DNA of 5,528 bases, taken from JACVRW01 sp036009005 (GTDB lineage: Bacteria; Actinomycetota; Thermoleophilia; Solirubrobacterales; Thermoleophilaceae). The position numbers were made by a program, and so were the translations under genes. Below are positions 1 to 5,528 of the stretch, one piece after another. Under the pieces are notes generated by a model. The model saw only the letters and a list, made by a program, of their open reading frames with translations. It had not been told where the DNA came from and did no database searches. Location: the NCBI GenBank assembly GCA_036009005.1, contig DASYMP010000142.1, positions 1-5,528 on the forward strand, in the 5' to 3' direction. Numbering within the stretch: the stretch's first letter is position 1; each line of letters starts with the position of its first letter.

Positions 1-507
1 CTGGACGAGAACCGCGCCGTGGCTCAGCTGGCCGACAAGCTGGGAGTGGGGGTGGAGGACGTGGAGGACCTCGCGATCTGGGGCAACCACTCGCCCACGA
101 TGTTCCCCGACCTCTTCAACGCGAAGGTGAAGGGCGAGCGCGCCGTCGACCAGGTGGACAGGGACTGGTACGAGAACGAGTACATCCCGCGCGTGGGCAA
201 GCGCGGCGCCGAGATCATCGACGCGCGCGGGGCGTCAAGCGCCGCCAGCGCCGCCAGCGCCGCGATCGACCACGTGCGCGACTGGGTGCACGGCGCCGAG
301 GGCCTCCGCTCGATGTCCGTTCACTCGAACGGCGAGTACGACGTGGACGAGGGGCTCATCTCGAGCTTCCCGCTGCGCCTCAGCGGCGGGAGCTACGAGA
401 TCGCCGAGGGCCTCGAGCTGGACGACTTCGCCCGCGGCAAGATCGACGCGACCGTCGACGAGCTGCGCGGCGAGCGCGACAGCGTGCGCGAGCTCGGCCT
501 GGTCTAG
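1..507 (+). CDS. mdh: Malate dehydrogenase, C-terminal half (5' end outside window)
   Basis: NAD-dependent malate dehydrogenase, which interconverts malate and oxaloacetate in the TCA cycle in the cytoplasm. The visible part is 168 codons in frame 1, ending at TAG 505-507. The family is about 325-330 residues, so roughly half is missing upstream. The fragment opens with LDENRA, whose Asp (codon 2) and Arg (codon 5) match the proton-relay Asp and substrate-binding Arg. The catalytic His is at codon 30 in IWGNHSPTMFPD (cac 88-90). Next come WYENEYIPRVGKRG, the conserved RGASSAASAA helix and the C-terminal FPLRLSGG and EGLELDDFARGKID segments. I recognise this as the Thermus/cytosolic type of MDH rather than the lactate-dehydrogenase-like type. 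Its stop codon overlaps that of the convergent minus-strand gene by 3 bases. The ATG/GTG codons inside the visible part are not starts, because the frame is open to the window edge. Confidence 0.96.
   Translation: MDENRAVAQLADKLGVGVEDVEDLAIWGNHSPTMFPDLFNAKVKGERAVDQVDRDWYENEYIPRVGKRGAEIIDARGASSAASAASAAIDHVRDWVHGAEGLRSMSVHSNGEYDVDEGLISSFPLRLSGGSYEIAEGLELDDFARGKIDATVDELRGERDSVRELGLV
238..264 (+). repeat. Three tandem 9-bp units (agcgccgcc) inside mdh
   Basis: The unit agcgccgcc occurs at 238-246 and 247-255, and again at 256-264 with one change (final gcg). It encodes Ser-Ala-Ala three times. The peptide is part of the conserved RGASSAASAAxAA helix of this MDH type, so the protein motif probably dictates the repeat. 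The near-identical codons make it a possible slippage site. Confidence 0.5.
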
Positions 508-514
508 GCCGGGT
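492..514. terminator. GC-rich hairpin over the convergent stop codons; possible bidirectional terminator
   Basis: CGGCCT (495-500) and AGGCCG (506-511) form a perfect 6-bp stem with a 5-nt loop. G-T wobbles and one further G-C pair extend it to about 492/514. The loop and right arm contain the stop codons of mdh (505-507) and of the minus-strand HTH gene (506-504). No T-tract follows on either strand, so this is not a canonical intrinsic terminator. The role is inferred from position: the two convergent genes have no intergenic space to hold any other terminator. Confidence 0.35.
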
Positions 515-854
515 GCCAGCCGCCGTCGCGCTTGACGACCTGGCCCTCTGACTCGAGCGTCGGCATCACGCGGTAGAGGTAGTTGGCGTGAATGCCCATC
601 GCCTCCGCCATCTCCGAGATCTTGATCCCAGGCCGGGCGCGCACGAGCTCGAGCGCCTGCTTCGCGCGCGTGCCGCTTCCGCGAGGCCGCCCGCGGCCCC
701 GGCGGCGGGTGGTTGGGCGCTGGCGCGTGCTGCTGCCGTTACCGTCGAGCGCCGCGACGACCCGCTCGAGCTCGTGGTACTCGTCGACAGCGGGGCGCAG
801 CTCCTTCATGCGGGCTTCGAACTCGCGCCGTTTCTCTGCAATAAAATCAGCCAT
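504..854 (-). CDS. Small DNA-binding protein: N-terminal coiled coil, AT-hook-like linker, C-terminal winged helix
   Basis: 116-aa basic protein with ATG at 854-852 and TAG at 506-504. Residues about 3-36 are charged and heptad-like (IAEKRREFEARMKELRPAV), consistent with a coiled coil for dimerisation. A low-complexity Ser/Thr/Arg linker follows (38-50), then RRRGRGRPRGSG (50-61), whose RGRPR core matches an AT-hook, a minor-groove DNA-binding motif. Residues about 62-116 look like a winged helix: a helix (RAKQALELVRARPG), a helix-turn-helix (ISEMAEAMGIHANYLYRVMPTLE), then a wing (GQVVKRDGGWHP). Similar proteins are annotated only as winged-helix or hypothetical proteins in related actinobacteria. 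It lies 18 nt downstream of the SRPBCC gene. No SD precedes the ATG, but TAGACT ends 8 nt before it. A DNA-binding role is well supported. Whether it is a specific regulator or a nucleoid-associated protein cannot be told. Confidence 0.86.
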   Translation of the reverse strand: MADFIAEKRREFEARMKELRPAVDEYHELERVVAALDGNGSSTRQRPTTRRRGRGRPRGSGTRAKQALELVRARPGIKISEMAEAMGIHANYLYRVMPTLESEGQVVKRDGGWHPA

Positions 855-856
855 TA

Positions 857-881
857 ACCGTAAGTCTAACGCTTACTCGGT
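857..881. repeat. Imperfect inverted repeat around the HTH-gene promoter (possible operator)
   Basis: GTAAG (860-864) and CTTAC (872-876) are perfect inverted arms with a 7-nt spacer. ACC (857-859) pairs with GGT (879-881) after a 2-nt bulge. The repeat spans the SRPBCC stop codon (875-873), overlaps the candidate -10 box of the HTH gene (868-863), and ends 2 nt before its ATG. The position suits an autoregulatory operator or an RNA hairpin near the start codon. Both readings are inference. Confidence 0.4.
863..868 (-). promoter_or_regulatory. Putative -10 box (TAGACT) of the HTH gene, leaderless start
   Basis: On the minus strand TAGACT fits TANNNT and is separated by 8 nt (862-855) from the ATG at 854. 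That would put the transcription start at or next to the A of the start codon. No SD-like sequence lies between. I see no convincing -35 hexamer at 17-18 bp. The site sits in a locally AT-rich stretch at the 3' end of the SRPBCC gene, so the HTH gene may have its own promoter as well as operon read-through. Confidence 0.42.
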
Positions 882-1313
882 AATGGACTTGAGTTTCTGC
901 AACGTCGCTTCCAACTCTTTTTGAGTCACCCGGGCCACGCCTCGTCCCGCGATCCGGCCCAGGGGCCCTCCCGGCAGGTCGTATTCGTTCATGTAATGGA
1001 AATCCGTGCAGTTCCCGCCGGATAACTCGCCGAATCGATACGACACGCGGGCCCGGGAGCCCACCGGACCGCGGCCCTCCCACACGACCCTGTCGCACGG
1101 CTCGTTCTCGACCACGGTCCAGTCGACGCTGAACTTCTTGCCGGCGAGTTTCAGGCACTGGGTGAGTGTCGAGCCCTTCTTGAGCGGGCCGGTCGGCGCG
1201 TCCTCGAGATGGTGGTGAATCGTGACCCAGTCCTTCAGCCGGCCTGCGTCCATCACCACGTCGTAGACGCGCTGTGGCGGCGCGTCGATCCGGATGTCGC
1301 GCTCGACCTTCAC
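873..1313 (-). CDS. START/SRPBCC-fold protein (polyketide cyclase/dehydrase-like superfamily)
   Basis: 146-aa protein. I chose GTG at 1313-1311, which overlaps the SDR stop codon as GTGA and has a G-rich stretch (CTGGGGG) a few bases upstream. An earlier in-frame GTG at 1343 would add ten residues (MGAARAAGGT) that precede the usual fold start. The sequence begins with the first strand of the SRPBCC fold (VERDIRIDAPPQRVYDVVMD), with helix 1 at about 12-24. LKDWVTIHHH (26-35), LKKGSTLTQ (44-52), FSVDWTVVENEPCDRVVWEG (61-80) and a C-terminal amphipathic helix (about 128-146, VTQKELEATLQKLKSI) complete the pattern. The length is typical for a single-domain member. The fold binds hydrophobic ligands in a deep cavity, but neither substrate nor reaction can be read here. 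Translational coupling to the NAD(P)-binding neighbour suggests joint function. GC content falls sharply at its 3' end. Confidence 0.88.
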   Translation of the reverse strand: MKVERDIRIDAPPQRVYDVVMDAGRLKDWVTIHHHLEDAPTGPLKKGSTLTQCLKLAGKKFSVDWTVVENEPCDRVVWEGRGPVGSRARVSYRFGELSGGNCTDFHYMNEYDLPGGPLGRIAGRGVARVTQKELEATLQKLKSITE

Positions 1314-2242
1314 CGTGCCCCCAGCGGCTCGAGCCGCTCCCACTCGGCGAGCGCGTGGTCGAGGGCGCGATCGAACCGGTGCGGGCGCAGGCCGTAGAGG
1401 CGCGGCGCCTCGTCGCCGTCGCGCGGGAGAAGGTCGGTCTCGAGGCTCTCCATCAGCGGCCGCACCAGCTGCACCGGCTGGCCCGTGACGGCCGCGACCA
1501 CCGCGCTTGCGGGTGGCGTGAGCGACACGTTCAGCCCCAGGGGGAACCTTCCGACGCCCATCCCGTCGGCGATTCGGTCGATCATGCGGCCGTAGGTCAT
1601 CACGTCGGGGCCCACCACGTCGAGCGACCGCCCGGCGGCCTCGGGCACCGCTGGCGTGCGTGCGAGGAACTCCACGACGTCGCGCTCGTCGATCGGCTGG
1701 GTCCGATTGTCGCGCCAGCGCGGCATCGGGAGGACGCGCAGGCGTTCCACGAGGCGAACAAGTATGCGAAAAGAGGACGACCCCGCGCCGATCACGATCG
1801 ACGCGCGCAGGGCGGTCGAGCCCGGCACCGCGCCGAGCAGGATCTCCTCGACCTCGAGCCGGGAACGGAGATGCGCGGAGAGGACGGTCGCGCCGGCACC
1901 CCGGCCGGGAACGATCCCGCCCAGGTAGACGATCCGCTCCACGCCGGCGCGCGCGGCGGCCTCCGCGAACGTCTCGGCCATCCGCCGGTCGCGCCCCGCG
2001 AAGTCGCCGTTGCCCGCGGCCGCCTCCATCGAGTGAACGAGGTAGTACGCGGTGGTGCAGCCCTCCAGGGCCGCCTCGACGCCGTCGGCGGCGAGCAGGT
2101 CGCCGCGCACGGCATCCACGCCGCGGAGCTCCGCGACGCGCTCCGGGCGCCGCGCCAGCGCGCGCACCTGCCTCCCCTCCGCGGAGAGGCGTCGCAGCAG
2201 GCGGCTGCCCACGTACCCGGTTGCCCCTGTGACGAGCTCCAT
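1310..2242 (-). CDS. NAD(P)-binding atypical SDR / NmrA-like protein (YbjT-type)
   Basis: 310-aa Rossmann-fold protein. The glycine-rich dinucleotide motif TGATGYVG is at residues 5-12, right after the first strand (MELV), which fixes ATG 2242-2240 as the start; the longer open frame to 2380 adds only unstructured residues. RALARRP (27-33) follows strand 2 and contains Arg where NADP-binding members often have it. VRGDLL (45-50) is the strand 3 region, AYYLVHSM (65-72) is typical of the YbjT/NmrA-like group, and RIVYLGGIVP (103-112) is strand 5. The usual SDR YxxxK is not evident, which fits an atypical SDR that acts as a reductase or a redox-sensing NAD(P) binder. It is the first gene of the minus-strand unit and overlaps the SRPBCC gene by 4 bases. 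A GGGGAGG SD-like run lies 17 nt upstream, too far for normal use. TACTGT ends 11 nt before the ATG. Substrate unknown. Confidence 0.9.
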   Translation of the reverse strand: MELVTGATGYVGSRLLRRLSAEGRQVRALARRPERVAELRGVDAVRGDLLAADGVEAALEGCTTAYYLVHSMEAAAGNGDFAGRDRRMAETFAEAAARAGVERIVYLGGIVPGRGAGATVLSAHLRSRLEVEEILLGAVPGSTALRASIVIGAGSSSFRILVRLVERLRVLPMPRWRDNRTQPIDERDVVEFLARTPAVPEAAGRSLDVVGPDVMTYGRMIDRIADGMGVGRFPLGLNVSLTPPASAVVAAVTGQPVQLVRPLMESLETDLLPRDGDEAPRLYGLRPHRFDRALDHALAEWERLEPLGAR

Positions 2243-2253
2243 GACGACGAGGG

Positions 2254-2259
2254 ACAGTA
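2254..2259 (-). promoter_or_regulatory. Putative -10 box (TACTGT) of the SDR operon
   Basis: TACTGT on the minus strand fits TANNNT and is followed by 11 nt before the ATG at 2242, which would give a leader of only about 3-5 nt. The only SD-like run, GGGGAGG (2266-2260), lies upstream of the box and would be outside such a transcript. No good -35 element is visible: the hexamer at 17-bp spacing is CAGGGG. If transcription instead starts farther upstream, the GGGGAGG would be in the mRNA at an unusually long spacing. Confidence 0.33.
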
Positions 2260-2282
2260 CCTCCCCAAAATTCGCCCCCCTG

Positions 2283-2331
2283 AAAAATGCGGAGCTTGCG
2301 GGCACTCGCGGAAGCGACCCTGCAAACTCCG
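2283..2331 (-). terminator. Long hairpin followed by a T5 tract in the SDR-operon leader (intrinsic terminator-like)
   Basis: Outer arms 2290-2302 and 2319-2331 pair over 13 positions: 11 Watson-Crick pairs, one G-T wobble and one C/A mismatch (2295/2326). After a small internal loop, TCGC (2306-2309) pairs with GCGA (2314-2317), closed by a GGAA (GNRA-type) tetraloop. Read on the minus strand, the structure is followed two bases later by TTTTT (2287-2283), the layout of a rho-independent terminator. It lies 41 nt before the SDR ATG. It could be a leader attenuator, an insulator against antisense read-through from the divergent operon, or a paired binding site. On the plus strand it lacks a T-tract. 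Confidence 0.5.
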
Positions 2332-2358
2332 TCAAACGGGGGGTGGCGCGAGCGGCCC

Positions 2359-2363
2359 AGGTG
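2359..2363 (+). promoter_or_regulatory. Ribosome binding site of the four-cysteine protein gene
   Basis: AGGTG at 2359-2363 lies 7 nt before ATG 2371. This decides the start in favour of 2371 over the in-frame ATG at 2380, which has no SD, and over the in-frame ATG at 2287, which lies inside the hairpin region. It is the clearest SD at normal spacing in the plus-strand operon, marking the probable first gene of a leadered transcript. Confidence 0.5.
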
Positions 2364-2370
2364 CTGTCTG

Positions 2371-2574
2371 ATGGCCCCAATGCCGAAGTCGAAGCCAGCT
2401 CGCTGCGAGGACTGCTACTTCCAGCAGAACATGCTCTGCGCGCTCAACCTCGGCAAGCCGTGCACGACGTTCCGGCCGGCCGAGCGCGGGCTCGCCCCCG
2501 AGCGGCAGCTCGCCTTCGTGTTCAGGGCGGAGCGCACCACGGCTGCCTATGCGTTTCCGCAGCCGAACGCCTAG
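2371..2574 (+). CDS. Small four-cysteine protein, possible metal-binding knuckle, function unknown
   Basis: 67-aa protein, ATG 2371 to TAG 2572-2574. After a short basic start (MAPMPKSKPAR), four cysteines occur at residues 12, 15, 23 and 31 with spacing C-x2-C-x7-C-x7-C, in CEDCYFQQNMLCALNLGKPC followed by TTFRP. This spacing could ligate Zn or an Fe-S cluster; the sequence does not decide which. The rest (about 37-67) has no motif I recognise. There is no signal peptide or membrane segment, so it is probably cytoplasmic. It is the first gene of the plus-strand run, and the MBL-fold gene begins 9 nt after its stop. I have the impression of similar short hypothetical proteins in related actinobacteria but know no assigned function. 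It is likely real, because it has an SD, a compact Cys pattern and tight operon spacing. Confidence 0.8.
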   Translation: MAPMPKSKPARCEDCYFQQNMLCALNLGKPCTTFRPAERGLAPERQLAFVFRAERTTAAYAFPQPNA

Positions 2575-2577
2575 AGT
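2572..2577 (+). promoter_or_regulatory. Putative -10 box (TAGAGT) of the MBL-fold gene, leaderless start
   Basis: TAGAGT fits TANNNT, overlaps the stop codon of the upstream gene and ends 6 nt before ATG 2584, so a transcript could begin at the start codon itself. The 9-nt gap (agttcgctc) contains no SD. There is no clear -35 at 16-18 bp upstream. It could be an internal promoter within the operon, or chance, since TAG is fixed as the stop codon here. Confidence 0.33.
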
Positions 2578-2583
2578 TCGCTC

Positions 2584-3378
2584 ATGCGGCTCACGGTGCT
2601 CGGCAAGTCGCCGTCCTGGCAGGACGCCGGCGGCGCCTGTTCCGGCTACCTGATCGAGGAGGGCGACACCGCCGTCCTCGTCGACTGTGGGAACGGCGTC
2701 TTCTCGAAGCTGCGGGAGCGCATGGACTACGTGGACGTGGACGCGGTCGTGCTCTCGCACCTCCACGCCGACCACTTCCTCGACCTCGTGCCGTACTCGT
2801 ACGCGCTCACGTACGCGCCACGCCAGCAGCCGGTGCCGGTGGACCGCTGGCCCGGCACCGACTGCCCGGCCTGCCCGGTGCTCCACGCGCCGCCCGGCGC
2901 GCGCGAGGTCTTCCGGCGCGTGGTGGGCGCCTGGGGGAACGAGGACCTGATCGAGAAGGCGTTCGAGCTGCGCGAGTACGACCCGGCCGCCGAGATCGAG
3001 ATCGGTCCGATCCGCGTCACCTTCCAGCCGGTCCCGCATTTCACGGAGACGTTCGCGATGAGCATCGCCTCGACGAACGGCTCGGGCCGGATCGTCTACG
3101 GCGCCGACTCCAGCCCCACCGACGCGCTCACCGAGTTCGCTCGCGACGCCGACCTCATGCTCGTCGAGGCGACGCTCCCGCGCCCCGAGCGAACCGGGAT
3201 GCGCGGCCACCTCACCGCCGAGGAGGCCGGCGGCCACGCGCGCCAGGCCGCGGCCAAGCGGCTCGTGCTCGTGCACATCTCCGACGAGCTCGACGCCGAG
3301 GCCGCGCGCGCACAGGCCGCCGAGGCATTCGGCGGGGAGGTCGAGGTGGCGCGCGAGGGCGCCGTCTTCGACATCTAG
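2584..3378 (+). CDS. MBL-fold metallo-hydrolase, resembling Rv1339-type class II-like cyclic nucleotide phosphodiesterases
   Basis: 264-aa metallo-beta-lactamase-fold hydrolase. The metal ligands are in order: HLHADH (59-64), His152 in VPHFTETFAM, Asp175 in YGADSS, and His231 in LVLVHIS. His209 in RGHLT is a further conserved-looking His. The N-terminus (LTVLGKSPSW, then CSGYLIEEGDTAVLVDCGNG) and the HFTETFAM segment resemble the mycobacterial Rv1339 group, reported as an atypical cyclic-AMP phosphodiesterase; RNase Z-like proteins are the next nearest family. The assignment to a phosphodiesterase is from memory of motif similarity, so the substrate stays open. A CPAC pair (94-97) sits in an insertion before the central helices and is not part of the core metal site. 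No signal peptide, so cytoplasmic. It lies 9 nt after the four-cysteine gene and 24 nt before hsp20, with no SD at its ATG. Confidence 0.9.
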   Translation: MRLTVLGKSPSWQDAGGACSGYLIEEGDTAVLVDCGNGVFSKLRERMDYVDVDAVVLSHLHADHFLDLVPYSYALTYAPRQQPVPVDRWPGTDCPACPVLHAPPGAREVFRRVVGAWGNEDLIEKAFELREYDPAAEIEIGPIRVTFQPVPHFTETFAMSIASTNGSGRIVYGADSSPTDALTEFARDADLMLVEATLPRPERTGMRGHLTAEEAGGHARQAAAKRLVLVHISDELDAEAARAQAAEAFGGEVEVAREGAVFDI

Positions 3379-3388
3379 CCGCGCTGAC

Positions 3389-3394
3389 TATTCT
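3389..3394 (+). promoter_or_regulatory. Putative -10 box (TATTCT) of hsp20, leaderless start
   Basis: TATTCT fits TANNNT closely and ends 8 nt before GTG 3403, placing the predicted transcription start at or next to the start codon. TTCGAC (3367-3372), 16 bp upstream, is a weak -35 candidate. No SD is present. I looked for CIRCE-type (TTAGCACTC) and HAIR-type (CTTGAGT) heat-shock operators in 3340-3403 and saw neither. This could drive hsp20 and lon separately from the two upstream genes. Confidence 0.45.
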
Positions 3395-3402
3395 CGATTG
3401 CC

Positions 3403-3839
3403 GTGACCTCCCAGCGCGACCTGTTCGCGAACTTCGACCGCATGCGGCGCGAGATGGACGAGCTCTTCGGCGATGTCTTCGAGGGCCGGCGCGTGATGCG
3501 CAGCCGCGGGTTCACGCCACGGGTCGACGTGTACTACTCCGACAACCCGCCGCGCGCCGTGGTGAAGGCGGACCTCGCTGCGGTCGACCCCGCGGACGTG
3601 GCGCTCGAGATCCGCGGCCGCCAGCTCGTGATCGCAGGCGAGCGCCGCCCGAGGGAAGCGGGCGGCCGGCTCTACCAGCAGGTCGAGATCGAGCACGGGC
3701 CGTTCCGGCGCGTCGTTGAGCTCGGCGCCGACGTCGTGGCCGAGCAGGCGAGCGCCTCCTACGTGGACGGCGTGCTCCAGGTCGAGATCCCGCTGGCGGC
3801 ACCCGACCAGGCCGTGCGCCGCGTGCCGATCTCAGACCA

Positions 3840-3843
<4 letters not shown>
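3403..3843 (+). CDS. Hsp20/alpha-crystallin family small heat-shock protein
   Basis: 146-aa ATP-independent holdase chaperone that binds unfolding proteins and oligomerises, cytoplasmic. A short N-terminal arm (1-36, LFANFDRMRREMDELFGDVF) has the amphipathic helix typical of Hsp20. The alpha-crystallin domain runs from about 37 to 131: FTPRVDVYY, RAVVKADLAAVDPADVALEIRG, LVIAGERR, GPFRRVVELG, and the signature A-x-x-x-G-V-L (ASYVDGVLQVEIPL, 118-131). The C-terminal VPI (141-143) matches the conserved I/V-x-I tail that docks on a neighbouring subunit. The length is normal for the family. GTG 3403 was chosen because the next in-frame ATG (3442) would remove part of the N-terminal helix, and a TATTCT box lies just upstream. 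Its TGA stop overlaps the ATG of lon, so the chaperone and protease are translationally coupled. Confidence 0.95.

Positions 3844-5528
<1,685 letters not shown>

Noticed and set aside
238..264. Tandem 9-bp repeat as a sign of a mobile or contingency locus
   Set aside because: The encoded Ser-Ala-Ala run is part of a helix conserved in this malate dehydrogenase type, so protein constraint explains it.
847..1158. 103-codon minus-strand frame overlapping the SRPBCC gene
   Set aside because: Arg/Gly-rich out-of-frame translation with no motif. The other minus frame gives a coherent START-fold protein.
2296..2328. Possible sigma-70-type promoter for the four-cysteine gene (TTGCGG ... CAAACT)
   Set aside because: The spacing is 21 bp, the -10 lacks the leading TA, and both elements fall within the arms of the hairpin.
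1274..2371. 365-codon open frame on the plus strand opposite the SDR gene
   Set aside because: Antisense shadow with His/Arg/Ala-rich composition. The minus-strand frame has a clear Rossmann motif and family signatures.
2243..2380. N-terminal extension of the SDR to residue -46
   Set aside because: The extension contains the terminator-like hairpin and T-tract and encodes no recognisable segment. The Rossmann first strand begins right at ATG 2242.
2332..3276. 314-codon open frame on the minus strand opposite the MBL gene
   Set aside because: Arg/Val/His-rich composition typical of an antisense shadow. The plus strand carries the complete set of MBL metal ligands.
3340..3403. Search for CIRCE or HAIR heat-shock operators before hsp20
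   Set aside because: No inverted repeat resembling either consensus was found. Heat control, if present, must use another route.
2052..3719. 555-codon open frame on the plus strand crossing the SDR, four-cysteine, MBL and hsp20 genes
   Set aside because: The product is Arg/Ala/Pro/Gly-rich with no motif and runs through four well-supported genes in other frames.

Overview
The window is GC-rich, with G or C at nearly every third codon position. It reads as chromosomal DNA of a high-GC actinobacterium. Three things point to a Thermoleophilia/Solirubrobacterales-like lineage: a Thermus/cytosolic-type malate dehydrogenase, a coiled-coil/AT-hook/winged-helix protein, and frequent starts that lack a Shine-Dalgarno sequence but have a TANNNT box just upstream. 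This placement is an inference from gene content, not a phylogenetic result. No tRNA, rRNA, CRISPR array, insertion sequence or phage gene is visible.

Layout. (1) 1-507, plus strand: C-terminal half of malate dehydrogenase, cut by the left edge. (2) 504-2242, minus strand: a compact three-gene unit read right to left. It comprises an NAD(P)-binding atypical SDR/NmrA-like protein (2242-1310), a START/SRPBCC-fold protein whose GTG overlaps the SDR stop (1313-873), and, 18 nt further on, a small DNA-binding protein (854-504). The stop codons of this last gene and mdh overlap in convergent orientation inside a GC-rich hairpin. (3) 2243-2370: a divergent intergenic region holding a long hairpin followed by five T residues on the minus strand. 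(4) 2371-5528, plus strand: a tight run of four genes, namely a 67-aa four-cysteine protein, an MBL-fold hydrolase resembling the Rv1339-type phosphodiesterase group, an Hsp20 small heat-shock protein, and Lon protease. Lon starts inside the hsp20 stop codon (ATGA) and is cut by the right edge before its protease domain.

How the genes may work together. The clearest functional pair is Hsp20 and Lon: a holdase that keeps unfolded proteins soluble and an ATP-dependent protease that removes them, translationally coupled. The SDR and SRPBCC genes are also coupled and may form one redox or ligand-binding unit, since the two folds are known to occur fused. The coiled-coil/AT-hook/winged-helix protein could regulate its own operon, because an imperfect palindrome covers its likely -10 box. 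Four of the five complete genes that are not stop-overlap coupled have a TANNNT hexamer ending 6-11 nt before the start codon and no SD at normal spacing, which suggests leaderless or near-leaderless mRNAs. I see ordinary housekeeping and stress genes with some unusual regulatory architecture, and no evidence of a wholly new system such as a defence island.
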